Positions 34,136-42,414 of a DNA stretch of 64,000 nucleotides are shown in pieces (position 1 is the stretch's first letter; each line of letters opens with the position of its first letter). Origin of the DNA: Georgenia sp. SYP-B2076. GTDB lineage: Bacteria; Actinomycetota; Actinomycetes; Actinomycetales; Actinomycetaceae. The DNA is taken from contig NZ_RXOZ01000034.1 in the NCBI RefSeq assembly GCF_003991205.1, positions 1 through 64,000 on the forward strand, given 5' to 3'. The notes under the pieces are model-generated. The model was not told the origin of the DNA. It searched no databases and saw nothing but the letters and a program-made list of their open reading frames with translations. Both the position numbers and the translations under genes were made by a program.

Positions 34136-35254
34136 TCAGGCGCCCTGCATCTCCATGCAGACGCCGGCGGGGGTGAATGCGTCGTCCGCGCTCTCGCGCT
34201 CCTCGACGAGCTCGACGAATCGGTCGAACAGGGCGCGGGGGTCATCGATCGCACCGCTCGCATCCTTGACCCACTTGGTGATCTGGTCATCCTGGGCGGC
34301 CTTGGCCCACGCGACGCCGTCCTCCGACGGGCCGATCGGCTGCACCGTGCCGCCGGCGTCGATGATCTTGGTGCAGTCACTCTCGGCGCCGGCGCGGGCG
34401 AAGTCCGCCACGAACCGGCCGCCGACGTCGTCAGCCGCCGCAGTCATGGCGTCCTGGGCCTCGGGGCTCAGGCTCTCCCAGAGGTCCTGGTTGATGATGG
34501 TGTGCAGGAGCACGCCGTTGCCCATGTACTCACCGACGTCGTAGATGTGCGGCGCCACCTCGAAGAGGCGGCTGGAGGAGATGCCGTCGATCGACGTCTG
34601 GATGCCGCTGACGACGCCACGCTCGATCGACTCGTAGACCTCCGCGATCGCCATGTTGACCGGGCTCACGCCGAGCCTCTCCAGGGCGATGGCGGCCTCG
34701 CCAGCGGCGCGGATGGTGGAGCCGTTGAGGGCGTCGAGGTCGGCGAACTCCTCCGCCGAGGCGAGGACGTTCGGGGCGGCGGGCGTGTTGAACATGAGGC
34801 GGATGCCCTGGCCCTCGAACTCGGCCTGCAGCTCTTCGGACTCCTCGTAGAGGGCGGTGCCGGCATCGGCCTGGGCCTGGGCGTCGTTCGTGACGACGCC
34901 GATGGTGCCGAACATGGTGATCGGCAGGAGGGAGGGCTCGTAGGCGGCGGAGGTGAAGCCCATGTCCGCCGTGCCCGTGCCGACACAGGCAACGATCTCC
35001 CCGGCCGCGCACAGCGAGCCGTTGTAGTTGGGCTCGAACGTCACGGCGCCGTCGGTCGCCTCAGTAACCTGGTCGGCCCACTCCTGGAAAGCGAGGCTGT
35101 GGGGGTTCTTCTCGTCGACGAAGGACGCGTAGCTGATCGTGACCTCGCTCGTGCCGTCACCATCGGATGCGGATGACGGGGTGCTACAACCAGCGAGGAC
35201 GATGGCGATGGCACCGGCTGCGGCGACCGCGGGGATGAGGTTGGACTTTTTCAC
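34136..35254 (-). CDS. dctP: TRAP transporter solute-binding protein (DctP family), lipoprotein
   Basis: 372 residues. The N-terminus MKKSNLIPAVAAAGAIAIVL followed by AGC is a signal peptide with a lipobox, so the protein is anchored outside the membrane by Cys23. The mature part follows the DctP pattern: YASFVDEKNPHSLAFQEWAD at the start, LNGSTIRAAGEAAIALERLG with the conserved Arg that binds substrate carboxylates, and IAEVYESIERGVVSGIQTSI. This implies a carboxylate ligand. GTG 35254 with GAGGAG. The 163-base gap to dctM is longer than other gaps of the operon. Confidence 0.92.
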   Translation of the reverse strand: MKKSNLIPAVAAAGAIAIVLAGCSTPSSASDGDGTSEVTISYASFVDEKNPHSLAFQEWADQVTEATDGAVTFEPNYNGSLCAAGEIVACVGTGTADMGFTSAAYEPSLLPITMFGTIGVVTNDAQAQADAGTALYEESEELQAEFEGQGIRLMFNTPAAPNVLASAEEFADLDALNGSTIRAAGEAAIALERLGVSPVNMAIAEVYESIERGVVSGIQTSIDGISSSRLFEVAPHIYDVGEYMGNGVLLHTIINQDLWESLSPEAQDAMTAAADDVGGRFVADFARAGAESDCTKIIDAGGTVQPIGPSEDGVAWAKAAQDDQITKWVKDASGAIDDPRALFDRFVELVEERESADDAFTPAGVCMEMQGA

Positions 35255-35417
35255 GGGGATTGCTCCTCAAGATTGATGGACCCGATGGTGACGGGCAGGT
35301 GGATGGACCGCTGTGCCTGCAAGGACAGGGATGAGCTGCGGTTAGTTGCGGGGCTCCGACGCGCGCGAGTGTCTGTCACGTGCGGCGGGCGTGACTCGCT
35401 TATTCGTGGGTCCGGTC

Positions 35418-36902
35418 TTAGTCAGGCAGCAGGTCGGGCAGCCAGGTCACGATCTCCGGGAAGACGAAGAGCAGGGCGACGACCACGAGCGAGACGAGGA
35501 AGAACGGCATCGCACCGCGGAAGACCTTCTCGATCGGGATTCTCGACGTCGTCGACGTAACGAAGACGTTCATTCCCACGGGCGGGGTGATGAGCCCGAG
35601 CTCGACCATCATGACGAAGAGGATGCCGAACCAGATCGGGTCGAACCCCAGGTCGTGGACGACAGGTGCCACCAGGGGCACCACGATCACCAGGATCGAG
35701 AGCGACTCCAGGAACATGCCGAGCGGGATGAGGCTCAGCAGGATGGCGATCACGATGATCGCTGGTGCGACGTCGAGGCTGGTAATCCATTCGCTGAGCC
35801 GGTTCGGCACCCGTGCCATGACCAGGAAGCGGGTCAGGATCATCGCCCCGATGACCATGCCGAACGCCATGGCGATGACGGACGTCGATTCCAGCGCGGA
35901 GTCTTTCAGACGGCGCAGGACGACGCGGGGACCGGACTTGCCGGACTCCACGACCATCATGACCAGCGCGAGGAGAGCCCCGACGGCGGCCGACTCGATC
36001 ACCGTGAACACCCCGGTGAACAGACCGCTCAGGATCGCGGTGAAGATGAGGACGATCCAGACAACGGCACGCACCATCTGGAACGACGTCGGGTTCTCCG
36101 GCGCCGCAGGGTCGTCGTCGCGCTCGAGCGTGGCGACGGCGGTGCCGCCGCCTGTGTGGGCACTCCCCGGTGCCGCGTTCATGGCGCGAGTGGAGGCGGT
36201 TGACTGGGCGGTGGCCGCCGCCGTCCGGGTAGTGGTGGTGGAGAGGCCGCCAGCGATGGCGAGCTCGGCCGCCAGGGTGGTTCCCGCGCCGAGATTGAGG
36301 TTCTTGGCTCGGATGAGCACATAGACGGCGTAGGCACCCGCCAGGACGATGCCGGGCACGATGCCTGCGACCAGCATGTTGCCGATCGAGACCTCGGCCA
36401 GGATCGAATACATGACGATGAGGATGCTCGGCGGGATCAGGACGCCGAGGGATCCGGCGGCAGCGACCACGCCGCCCGCCAGGGCCGGCGGGTAGCCGTA
36501 GCGGCGCATCTCGGCCGTCGCGAGCTTGCCGATCGTCGCTGCCGTGGCGATGCTCGAACCCGAGACTGCCGCGAAGCCGGCGCACGCCCCGACCGTGGCG
36601 ATACCGAGCCCGCCGGGGAGCCAGCCCAAGAGCCGACTCGCCACCGCGTACAGCCGGGTGGCGAGCTTCCCATGGAGGGCGAGCATGCCGAGCAACACGT
36701 ACATGGGGATGACGGTGAGGCCGTATTTACTGGTGGCGATGAACGGGACGGTGCCCATGGCGCCGTCGGCCACGCCGACGGACTTCAACAAGACGATTCC
36801 CAAGGCACCGGCGCCGGCGAGACAGAAGGCGATGGGCGTCTCGGCGACGAGCAGGGCCAGGAAGACGATTCCGACGATGACGAGGATCAGCTCGACGCTC
36901 AT
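35418..36902 (-). CDS. dctM: TRAP transporter large permease subunit DctM
   Basis: 494 residues, about 12-13 TM helices of the ion-transporter (IT) superfamily. Seen: PIAFCLAGAGALGIVLLKSV, the SGSSIATAATIGKL motif, the GVLIPPSILIVMYSIL motif and the C-terminal LGLITPPVGMNVFV motif. Between the two halves a polar insert of about 60 residues (Thr/Ala-rich, then a run of Asp around DDDPAAPENP) replaces the short loop of usual DctM proteins. Its start overlaps the end of dctQ by four bases (ATGA), so the two are translationally coupled. Confidence 0.92.
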   Translation of the reverse strand: MSVELILVIVGIVFLALLVAETPIAFCLAGAGALGIVLLKSVGVADGAMGTVPFIATSKYGLTVIPMYVLLGMLALHGKLATRLYAVASRLLGWLPGGLGIATVGACAGFAAVSGSSIATAATIGKLATAEMRRYGYPPALAGGVVAAAGSLGVLIPPSILIVMYSILAEVSIGNMLVAGIVPGIVLAGAYAVYVLIRAKNLNLGAGTTLAAELAIAGGLSTTTTRTAAATAQSTASTRAMNAAPGSAHTGGGTAVATLERDDDPAAPENPTSFQMVRAVVWIVLIFTAILSGLFTGVFTVIESAAVGALLALVMMVVESGKSGPRVVLRRLKDSALESTSVIAMAFGMVIGAMILTRFLVMARVPNRLSEWITSLDVAPAIIVIAILLSLIPLGMFLESLSILVIVVPLVAPVVHDLGFDPIWFGILFVMMVELGLITPPVGMNVFVTSTTSRIPIEKVFRGAMPFFLVSLVVVALLFVFPEIVTWLPDLLPD

Positions 36903-37501
36903 GCGCGCTCACCTCCGCCGACGCCTGCCATCATCGAGACTGAGGACGCGTCGTCGTTGGCGTTGGCGCCTTCGGCGTTGCCGTCAACCTCCGCCGCCGG
37001 GGTGGGCGCGGGCGCGACCACGAGGCTCGCCTGCTTGAGGAACCTCACGAGGAACTCGAAGATCAGCGCGAAGAAGCCGAGCACGACCATGATCTTGATG
37101 GGCCAGATCGGGAAGTCGACGACGCCCGCCTGCACTTCACGGACCCTGAAGGACGCGATGGCTTCCATCGCGGTGGCGCGGGTGAACCACAGCACGACGA
37201 CGAGCGCGACCAGCGTGCCGGCCGCGCGGACGGCGGCCGCGACCCGGACGGGTAGGCGGTCGGTGAGCAAGGTGACCTTCACGTTGCCGTCGGCGCGCTC
37301 CACGTAGGAGATGCCGGTGAAGACAATGACCACGAGGAGCGCCGAGGCGAGCTCGTAGGCCCCTACGAGGGAACCACCTCTCAGGAGACGATGCACGACG
37401 TCGGCCAGGATCACCGCCATGAGCAGCACGGTGACCACGCCGGAGACCATGCCCAGGACGTTGGAGACCTTTGCGACGGCTCCATCGAACTTTCCGATCA
37501 T
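36899..37501 (-). CDS. dctQ: TRAP transporter small permease subunit DctQ
   Basis: 200 residues with four TM helices: VSGVVTVLLMAVILADVVHR (TM1), YELASALLVVIVFTGISYVE (TM2), VRAAGTLVALVVVLWFTRAT (TM3) and a PIKIMVVLGFFALIFEFLVR helix (TM4), then a hydrophilic Ala/Asp-rich tail. First gene of the operon dctQ-dctM-dctP-epimerase-SnoaL. Start set at ATG 37501, which has GAGGGGG eight bases upstream; GTG 37510 overlaps that site. Confidence 0.88.
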   Translation of the reverse strand: MIGKFDGAVAKVSNVLGMVSGVVTVLLMAVILADVVHRLLRGGSLVGAYELASALLVVIVFTGISYVERADGNVKVTLLTDRLPVRVAAAVRAAGTLVALVVVLWFTRATAMEAIASFRVREVQAGVVDFPIWPIKIMVVLGFFALIFEFLVRFLKQASLVVAPAPTPAAEVDGNAEGANANDDASSVSMMAGVGGGERA

Positions 37502-38089
37502 GGGCGACACCCCCTCACAAAATCACGAAGGACGCCGACCTCGACACGGTCTACACGCCCCACGACATGGTCATCAAACATTTCGCCAACTCCTTCGTTT
37601 GCGACACGGCGAGGGCATCACGCTAACCGTGACGTTTGTGCGATTCCGCACGTTTCCAGCCTCTGGAACTTGCGCGGCGAGACTTCAGAACCTGGCCGAG
37701 GAAGGCCCATCGCGGACGGGTCGTGGGTGCGGGGAGGACAGGGCGGTCACGCTCCCCGACGGGACAGCGCGCGGCGCCGACGACAGCCCACGGCCCGGCG
37801 CCTCCCTGGAGCCAGTCTCGCGGCTGGAGCCGACCTTTCCGGCCTCGTGGCGACGTGACGGCCGGCAACGCGTGCCCCCTCAACGGAGGCGCTGCGGCGC
37901 TGGTGATTATGAGCGACAACCGTGCCAGGGAGCTGGCCCTCACGCGCTCGCGCGCATCGTGTCGACCGCCGCCAGCGGCCTCCTCCCGAGATCATGGCCC
38001 GGCCCCGGTGGAGGCCTCGCGAAAGGTGCTCCACGAGCCGCGGCGGGGTTCGCGCACCGCTGGTCGGCCTAGTTCCGCACCGACGGCCC
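37502..38089. other. TRAP operon promoter region and decayed sequence
   Basis: An AT-richer segment at about 37570-37610 with CAAAC...GTTTG halves 17 bases apart is a candidate operator. GTGCG-attc-CGCAC (about 37636-37649) is another small inverted repeat. The rest holds a thiolase remnant. Confidence 0.5.
37805..38045 (+). pseudogene. Remnant of a thiolase (acetyl-CoA acyltransferase) gene
   Basis: Reads LEPVSRLEPTF in one frame, then VTAGNACPLNGGAAALVIMS and DNRARELALT in the next, then ALARIVSTAASGL, and back to GPAPVEASRKVL. These segments are the conserved VTAGNA(S/C)xLNDGAAAL region and its continuation from the thiolase C-terminal domain, broken by at least two frameshifts. No start, no catalytic Cys and no end are present. 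Confidence 0.75.
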
Positions 38090-38734
38090 TCAGCCTGGAG
38101 TGCGGCAGGTGTGCCTCAGCTCCTGGCTCTCAAGTAGGTGGTTCAGCCCCTCGCACACGGGTTGCAGTGCGTCTCGCATCCGTTGGATTACGTCGCCTCC
38201 GTAGTCTTCCGTGTGGAGCCATGTCCGTAGGGTCGCTGCGAAGGCTGCTTGGGCGGCGCCGCCGACGGCGGCGGGGATGACGTCATCGGGACGGGTGCCG
38301 GTTCGCTCAGCGACGAAGGCGGCGACGATTTGCGCCCATTCCAGCCAGTGGGCAGCGAGGCCGGGGCGCAGGGCGTCGGTCTGCTGTTGGACCGCGAACC
38401 GCCGTCGCCAGAGTTGTTCTTCGTCCACGGCTTCCGCGAACGCTTGGACCGCTGCGGAGTGCACGGCGGTCGCGATAGGCAGGGCTATTGGCTGTGCGGG
38501 GAGGAGGGTAGCCAGGCGGCGTAGGTGGAGGTCGAACCCTCGCCAGACGATGTCGGCCTTGGACGGGAAGTACCGAAAGAGCGTTGCCCGTCCGATACCG
38601 CAGGCTGCGGCAACCTCCGTCATCGAGGTCTGGTCGAAGCCCTTCTCGAGGAACAGGCGCATCGCGTGGTCCTCGAGTGCTGCTGCCGATGAGACGGCCG
38701 GACGGCCCCGTCGCCGTTCGCCGAGCTGAGGCAT
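38090..38734 (-). CDS. TetR-family regulator (MftR-like)
   Basis: 214 residues. The N-terminal DNA-binding domain reads RLFLEKGFDQTSMTEVAAAC and GIGRATLFRYFPSKADIVW; the rest is an all-helical ligand domain. The RRGRPAVSS start and the RYFPSKADIVWRGFD turn resemble MftR, the regulator of mycofactocin loci. Divergent from the MftD-like oxidase gene with GGTACCAC repeats between them. Start ATG 38734 has GAGAGGAC at a slightly long distance. Confidence 0.82.
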   Translation of the reverse strand: MPQLGERRRGRPAVSSAAALEDHAMRLFLEKGFDQTSMTEVAAACGIGRATLFRYFPSKADIVWRGFDLHLRRLATLLPAQPIALPIATAVHSAAVQAFAEAVDEEQLWRRRFAVQQQTDALRPGLAAHWLEWAQIVAAFVAERTGTRPDDVIPAAVGGAAQAAFAATLRTWLHTEDYGGDVIQRMRDALQPVCEGLNHLLESQELRHTCRTPG

Positions 38735-38773
38735 CGATTTGTCGTCCTCTCGCGCGAAGTGTTTTTGATACTC

Positions 38774-38805
38774 GGTACCACTAGTGTGTGTGGTGCGGGT
38801 ACCAC
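38774..38805. promoter_or_regulatory. Operator-like repeats between TetR and MftD-like genes
   Basis: GGTACCAC occurs at 38774-38781 and again at 38798-38805, a 24-base period, and each copy contains the palindrome GGTACC. GTGGT just before the second copy adds an inverted half for the first. Good candidate for TetR binding. Confidence 0.6.
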
Positions 38806-38893
38806 CTTCCCCCATCACAGCCGATAGGCGGAATCTTGGGCGATGCACGCGTACCGCCCGGTGCCCGAGTGACCGAGCAACTGAAGGAGTGAC

Positions 38894-40153
38894 ATGGCAA
38901 GGAAGCCGATCGAGAGTTTCGCCGAGGCGCAGCGGATCGCGAAGCGGCGCATGCCCGGCCCGATCTACACCGCCCTGATCTCGGGAAACGAGAAGGGCGC
39001 CACGATCAAGAAGAACCCTGAAGCGTTCAGCCAGATCGGATGGTTGCCGCGGGTCGCGCGCGAAACCCCGGAGGAGCAGCCCCTCAAGCGTGAGCTCGCG
39101 ACCACAGCGCTCGGGATGGAGTTGTCCATGCCGGTGATGCCTGGTCCAGCTGGCGCGCAGGCCATCAATCCGGAGGCGGAGGTGGCGGTCGCGAAGGCGG
39201 CCAAGGCGGCTGGCACCGCCATGGGGCTGAGCTCGTTCGCCACGAAGCCGATGGAGGAGATCGCTGCGGCCAATCCCAACTGGCTGTACCAGCTGTACTG
39301 GACGGGGACGCGCGATGACATCCTGTGGCGGATCGAGCGCGCGAAGAAGGCCGGCGCCAAGGCGCTGATCGTCACCCTTGACGCCACCGGTGGCGGACTC
39401 GGGCGACGGGACTGGGGCAGCCCACCGGTCCCCACGCAGATCGACCTGGAGGCGGTCTTCCGCTTCGCCCCCATGGCCCTGTCCAGGCCGGGGTGGCTGA
39501 TGAAGTTCCTTGCCCAGGGAGGAATCCCGGACCTCTCGGTTCCCAACTCCGCGAACCGTCCCGGCAAGGCGCCGACGTTCAAGGAGATCTACGTCGAGCT
39601 CATGTCCACACCGGTGCCCACCTGGAGCGACATCAAGTGGCTCCGCGAGCAGTGGGATGGCCCGTTCGTCGTCAAGGGTCTGATGCGTGGCGAGGAGGCG
39701 AAGCGGGCCGTCGACATCGGCGCGGACGCCGTCGTCGTGTCCAACCATGGCGGCAACAACCTCGACAGCAGCTACGCCAGCATTCGCGTGCTTCCCGCCG
39801 TGGCCAGGGCGGTGAACGGACAGGCCGAAGTCTGGTTTGACGGCGGTATCCGCCGCGGGATGGACGTCGCGAAAGCCCTCGCCCTCGGCGCGGACATCGT
39901 CCTCGTCGGGCGACTGTGGATCTTCGGTCTCGCCGCCGGAGGCCAGCAAGGCGTCCAGGACATGCTGGAGATGATCCGCGACGGGCTCCACTGGTCCCTC
40001 GTCGGATTGGGGCACCGGTCCTTCAGAGACCTGAGTCCGGACGACATCGTCGCCCCCGACGGCTTCTTCTTCGACCCGGACACCAAGACCCGCCTCGAAG
40101 ACCTCGAACTGCGCAGAGCCAACTTCGAAATCAACCGCGCCGCAGCCAGATAG
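38894..40153 (+). CDS. FMN-dependent alpha-hydroxyacid oxidase-family protein, MftD-like
   Basis: 419 residues with a TIM-barrel FMN domain. Seen: SLPVMPGP-like FMN contacts (LSMPVMPGPAGAQAI), GLSSFATKPMEEIA, the substrate-site QLYW, the Lys in PFVVKGLMRGEEAKRAVDIG, the catalytic His in VVSNHGGNNLDSS, and FMN-phosphate contacts FDGGIRRGMDV and VLVGR. Overall it resembles the pre-mycofactocin synthase MftD more than lactate oxidase, as judged by ASIRVLPAVA and the RDWGSPPVPTQIDLEAVFRF segment. No other mft genes are in the window. GAAGGAG ribosome site. Terminator at 40177-40212. Confidence 0.85.
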   Translation: MARKPIESFAEAQRIAKRRMPGPIYTALISGNEKGATIKKNPEAFSQIGWLPRVARETPEEQPLKRELATTALGMELSMPVMPGPAGAQAINPEAEVAVAKAAKAAGTAMGLSSFATKPMEEIAAANPNWLYQLYWTGTRDDILWRIERAKKAGAKALIVTLDATGGGLGRRDWGSPPVPTQIDLEAVFRFAPMALSRPGWLMKFLAQGGIPDLSVPNSANRPGKAPTFKEIYVELMSTPVPTWSDIKWLREQWDGPFVVKGLMRGEEAKRAVDIGADAVVVSNHGGNNLDSSYASIRVLPAVARAVNGQAEVWFDGGIRRGMDVAKALALGADIVLVGRLWIFGLAAGGQQGVQDMLEMIRDGLHWSLVGLGHRSFRDLSPDDIVAPDGFFFDPDTKTRLEDLELRRANFEINRAAAR

Positions 40154-40176
40154 GCGCCAATAAGCTTCGCCCACTT

Positions 40177-40212
40177 GGTCCCCACCGGGCACGCACCAGC
40201 CCGGTGGGGACC
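40177..40212 (+). terminator. Terminator of the MftD-like gene
   Basis: Perfect 14-bp stem GGTCCCCACCGGGC (40177-40190) with 40199-40212, 8-base loop. Confidence 0.88.
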
Positions 40213-41183
40213 TGGGTGCGACACTCCAAGGAACCGCGCCGAGCATGAGGAGTTTCGGCGCGCGCCCAGCAATCTCTATCGAAGCCGCGACAGGCTCCAT
40301 CCACCTCGCGGACGGCGCCACGCTGAACGCTGACTACCTCCATCACAACGCACCGGGCCAACCCTCACCGGCTGCCGCACCGAAGGCACAGACGACGACT
40401 GATACCAGCACGTCGCTCGACGCCGACGAGATCCGTGCCGCCGCCGGCCCGCAGCCTCTCACTTCTGCACGCCACGACCCCCGAGCGCAGCCCAGCCGAC
40501 GACCACGGATCAAGAGTTGCGTCGACGGAAAGGCAGACGAGGCCACTTCCTGCCCTGGCGGACGAGTGCACCGTTGGCATCGCTTGGCATCGGTGGTCAA
40601 CCGTGGTCATCTCGCGTGGAACCACGCGTGGAATCCGAACATGACAAAGGGACCCTGCTCAGCGTTTCCGCTGATCACACGCCCCGTCTGGTGGAGCTAG
40701 AGGGATTCGAACCCCCGACCTTCTCCCGGTCGGAGGATCCCCCGCCCACCCAGCCAAGACGGCTCAGCTGGTTGTCTCAGTGAGTCAGAACACTGCGGGA
40801 TGCTGCGGGTTTCTGGCGTTCGCGACGAACTTCGCAGACCTTCCCGATGACGCGCAATCGCACCCGAACCTGCCAGCTGAACCCGTGGCAGAACCGCGGC
40901 ACGCGCCGATTCCGTGGCACAACCGTGGCACGAACTCGTCCGCCGTCTGCGGACGCGTCGCTCGCCTGGATCTGCTGTCGGTCGTCATGAGGGTGGCCCG
41001 CGTCGATTACGCGGGCCACAGCGCCGACAGGCCGGAGCACGTGCGAGAACGCCGTGCACTGGATGACCCCGGTGACCGACGAGGAGTACGCCGCGGCCCC
41101 GCCCGTCGACGACTGAGACCACCTGGCCCGACGAAGACTCCGGTAACGTCGCCGGCTCCGGGCGACTGCTGAGAAGGGGACGG
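40213..41183. other. Element junction C: non-coding stretch
   Basis: No intact gene. It contains left arm-like repeats CGCGTGGAACC/CGCGTGGAATC (40613-40635), a tRNA-terminator-like segment (about 40651-40690), att core C (40691-40730), right arm-like GTGGCA repeats (about 40883-40935), a hairpin GTGGCCCGCGT-cgatt-ACGCGGGCCAC (40993-41019), and a short open tail ending at 41116 (ENAVHWMTPVTDEEYAAAPP) that has no start codon. Confidence 0.6.
40691..40730 (-). repeat. att-like core C: copy of the tRNA-Ala 3' end
   Basis: Minus strand reads GAAGGTCGGGGGTTCGAATC then CCTCTAGCTCCAC. Over the T-arm and acceptor it differs from the tRNA at 50203-50275 by a single base. Upstream of the T-arm it is element sequence (ACCGGGAGAAGG), so it cannot be a tRNA. 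The sequence beyond the acceptor end resembles the tRNA-Ala terminator (CAGCGTTTCCGCTGATCAC). Confidence 0.75.
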
Positions 41184-41380
41184 ATGTACATCACTGCGAA
41201 GGTTTGCCACCCCGGCGAGTACGCCCACTGGCAGGGAGCGACCTACCGCGCAGCCGGGTTGCTGAGCGGTGTGGTGCAGCTGTTCGCCCGGCAGGACGAC
41301 AGCCCGGGGGCAGGTTGGCGCCGGGAAGTCGACCGCCAGGGCCGGACCGAGTTCACCCGTCGCGTCCCGCTCGACGAGGT
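40881..41380. repeat. Right copy of the 500-bp near-identical direct repeat
   Basis: Pairs with 23598-24097 (offset 17283). It covers the arm-like repeats, the 40993-41019 hairpin and the first 66 codons of the gene at 41184. Confidence 0.9.
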
Positions 41381-42140
41381 GGACTCGTGGATAGCCGTGA
41401 GTGTCGACGCCACCTGGGAGGGGCTGGAATTCGGGATCATGCGCGTGGATCCCGACGGCATGGCTGGGGGCTACCTCGACGACCGGTGCACGAGCGCGCA
41501 TGCCGCCATCGCCGAGCGGCAGGGTGGCACGCTCGAGCGGGTGGACCGCGGGGAGGTGCACCTGCGCGTCCCGCTGAGGTACCTGGAGGACCTCCGTGAA
41601 CGCGTCAGCGACATGAAGGCCTCTGCCCTCAAGCGCCTGTCCCCGGAGTGGATCGCGGAACAAGCACGCGCCGCCGAGCAGGCCCGTATCGATCGCGAGA
41701 CCGCCGTGGCGCGGGCCGCTGCGGAACAGGAGCAGCGTCGGCAAGAAGCTCTCAACGCGATCGCTGACTCGCTGGAGGACGACCTCGCACCCGGCTGGAG
41801 TGCAGCGCGGGTCGAGACCACGCTCGTGGGCTATGACCGGCGCGTCAACCTGCTCGTCACCCGCGGCGACGACGAGCGGCCCGAGCCGCCCCCGCACGAC
41901 CTGCTGCCGCTGCTGCAGGACCTCCGGCACGTCGACCGTCGGTCCGACGGCGAGGGGACCTGGCTCTCCGCCACGCTCGCCGTCGAGCGTGGGAGCACCC
42001 GTGTGGTCGAGGAGAACCGGCACGCCGAGCCATCTGTGCAACCGCCCATCTCGGCGGCGGACTACGACGCAGAGCAGCTCTTCCAGCAGCGCAGCCATCC
42101 CCACCTACCGGGCTGGTGGCAAGAGAAGCTGGGCCGCTGA
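41184..42140 (+). CDS. Hypothetical protein, two-part, possibly immunity-like
   Basis: 318 residues, not assigned to a family with confidence. Residues 1-130 form a mixed alpha/beta part (MYITAKVCHPGEYAHWQGAT at the start), 130-195 a long Ala/Glu/Arg-rich helix that looks like a coiled coil (EQARAAEQARIDRETAVARA), and the C-terminal part ends in SAADYDAEQLFQQRSHPHLP then GWWQEKLGR. That last pattern (acidic, Tyr, then P-x-WW) resembles immunity proteins of polymorphic toxins, which is a weak inference. Strong ribosome site. It lies at the left end of the C-D segment, next to the att site, and a truncated copy lies at the same place beside core A. Confidence 0.75.
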   Translation: MYITAKVCHPGEYAHWQGATYRAAGLLSGVVQLFARQDDSPGAGWRREVDRQGRTEFTRRVPLDEVDSWIAVSVDATWEGLEFGIMRVDPDGMAGGYLDDRCTSAHAAIAERQGGTLERVDRGEVHLRVPLRYLEDLRERVSDMKASALKRLSPEWIAEQARAAEQARIDRETAVARAAAEQEQRRQEALNAIADSLEDDLAPGWSAARVETTLVGYDRRVNLLVTRGDDERPEPPPHDLLPLLQDLRHVDRRSDGEGTWLSATLAVERGSTRVVEENRHAEPSVQPPISAADYDAEQLFQQRSHPHLPGWWQEKLGR

Positions 42141-42146
42141 CGGCGA

Positions 42147-42365
42147 CTACGCGCTCTCGACGAGCGCCGCGTGGTCAGTGCGTACGAAGAACTGGTGAAT
42201 GGCCTGCCGGCTGCGGGTGAGGCAGCTGATGCGCGCGTCGAGTTCAGTCAGCTCGGCTGCGAGCAGCTGCGCGACGTCCCGGCTGCACCTGGCGGCAAGC
42301 TCGGCGCCGCCTTGCCCCTTGAACTCGGTCTGTGCGGCGACGAGCGGAGTGTGCGCCCAGGCGAG
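42147..42365 (-). pseudogene. Remnant of a MerR-type regulator C-terminus
   Basis: A 73-codon frame without start codon reads LAWAHTPLVAAQTEFKGQGG, then RCSRDVAQLLAAELTELDAR and ISCLTRSRQAIHQFF to a stop. The ELxELDARIxxLxRxRxAI helix is typical of the dimerisation helix of MerR-family regulators. The DNA-binding half is missing. Low-to-moderate certainty. Confidence 0.4.
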
Positions 42366-42414
42366 AAAAGTGCACGTCCTCCCGGCGTCACGAGCGGCGA
42401 GGGCTCCGCGACGG

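Noticed and set aside
40691-40765. A possible functional tRNA at att core C
   Set aside because: Only the T-arm and acceptor 3' strand match tRNA-Ala; no D-arm, no anticodon arm and no matching 5' acceptor strand are present.
40987-41172. A 60-codon frame before the unknown gene at 41184 (and its copy at 23704)
   Set aside because: It runs through a perfect hairpin, has Arg-rich shadow composition and no ribosome site.
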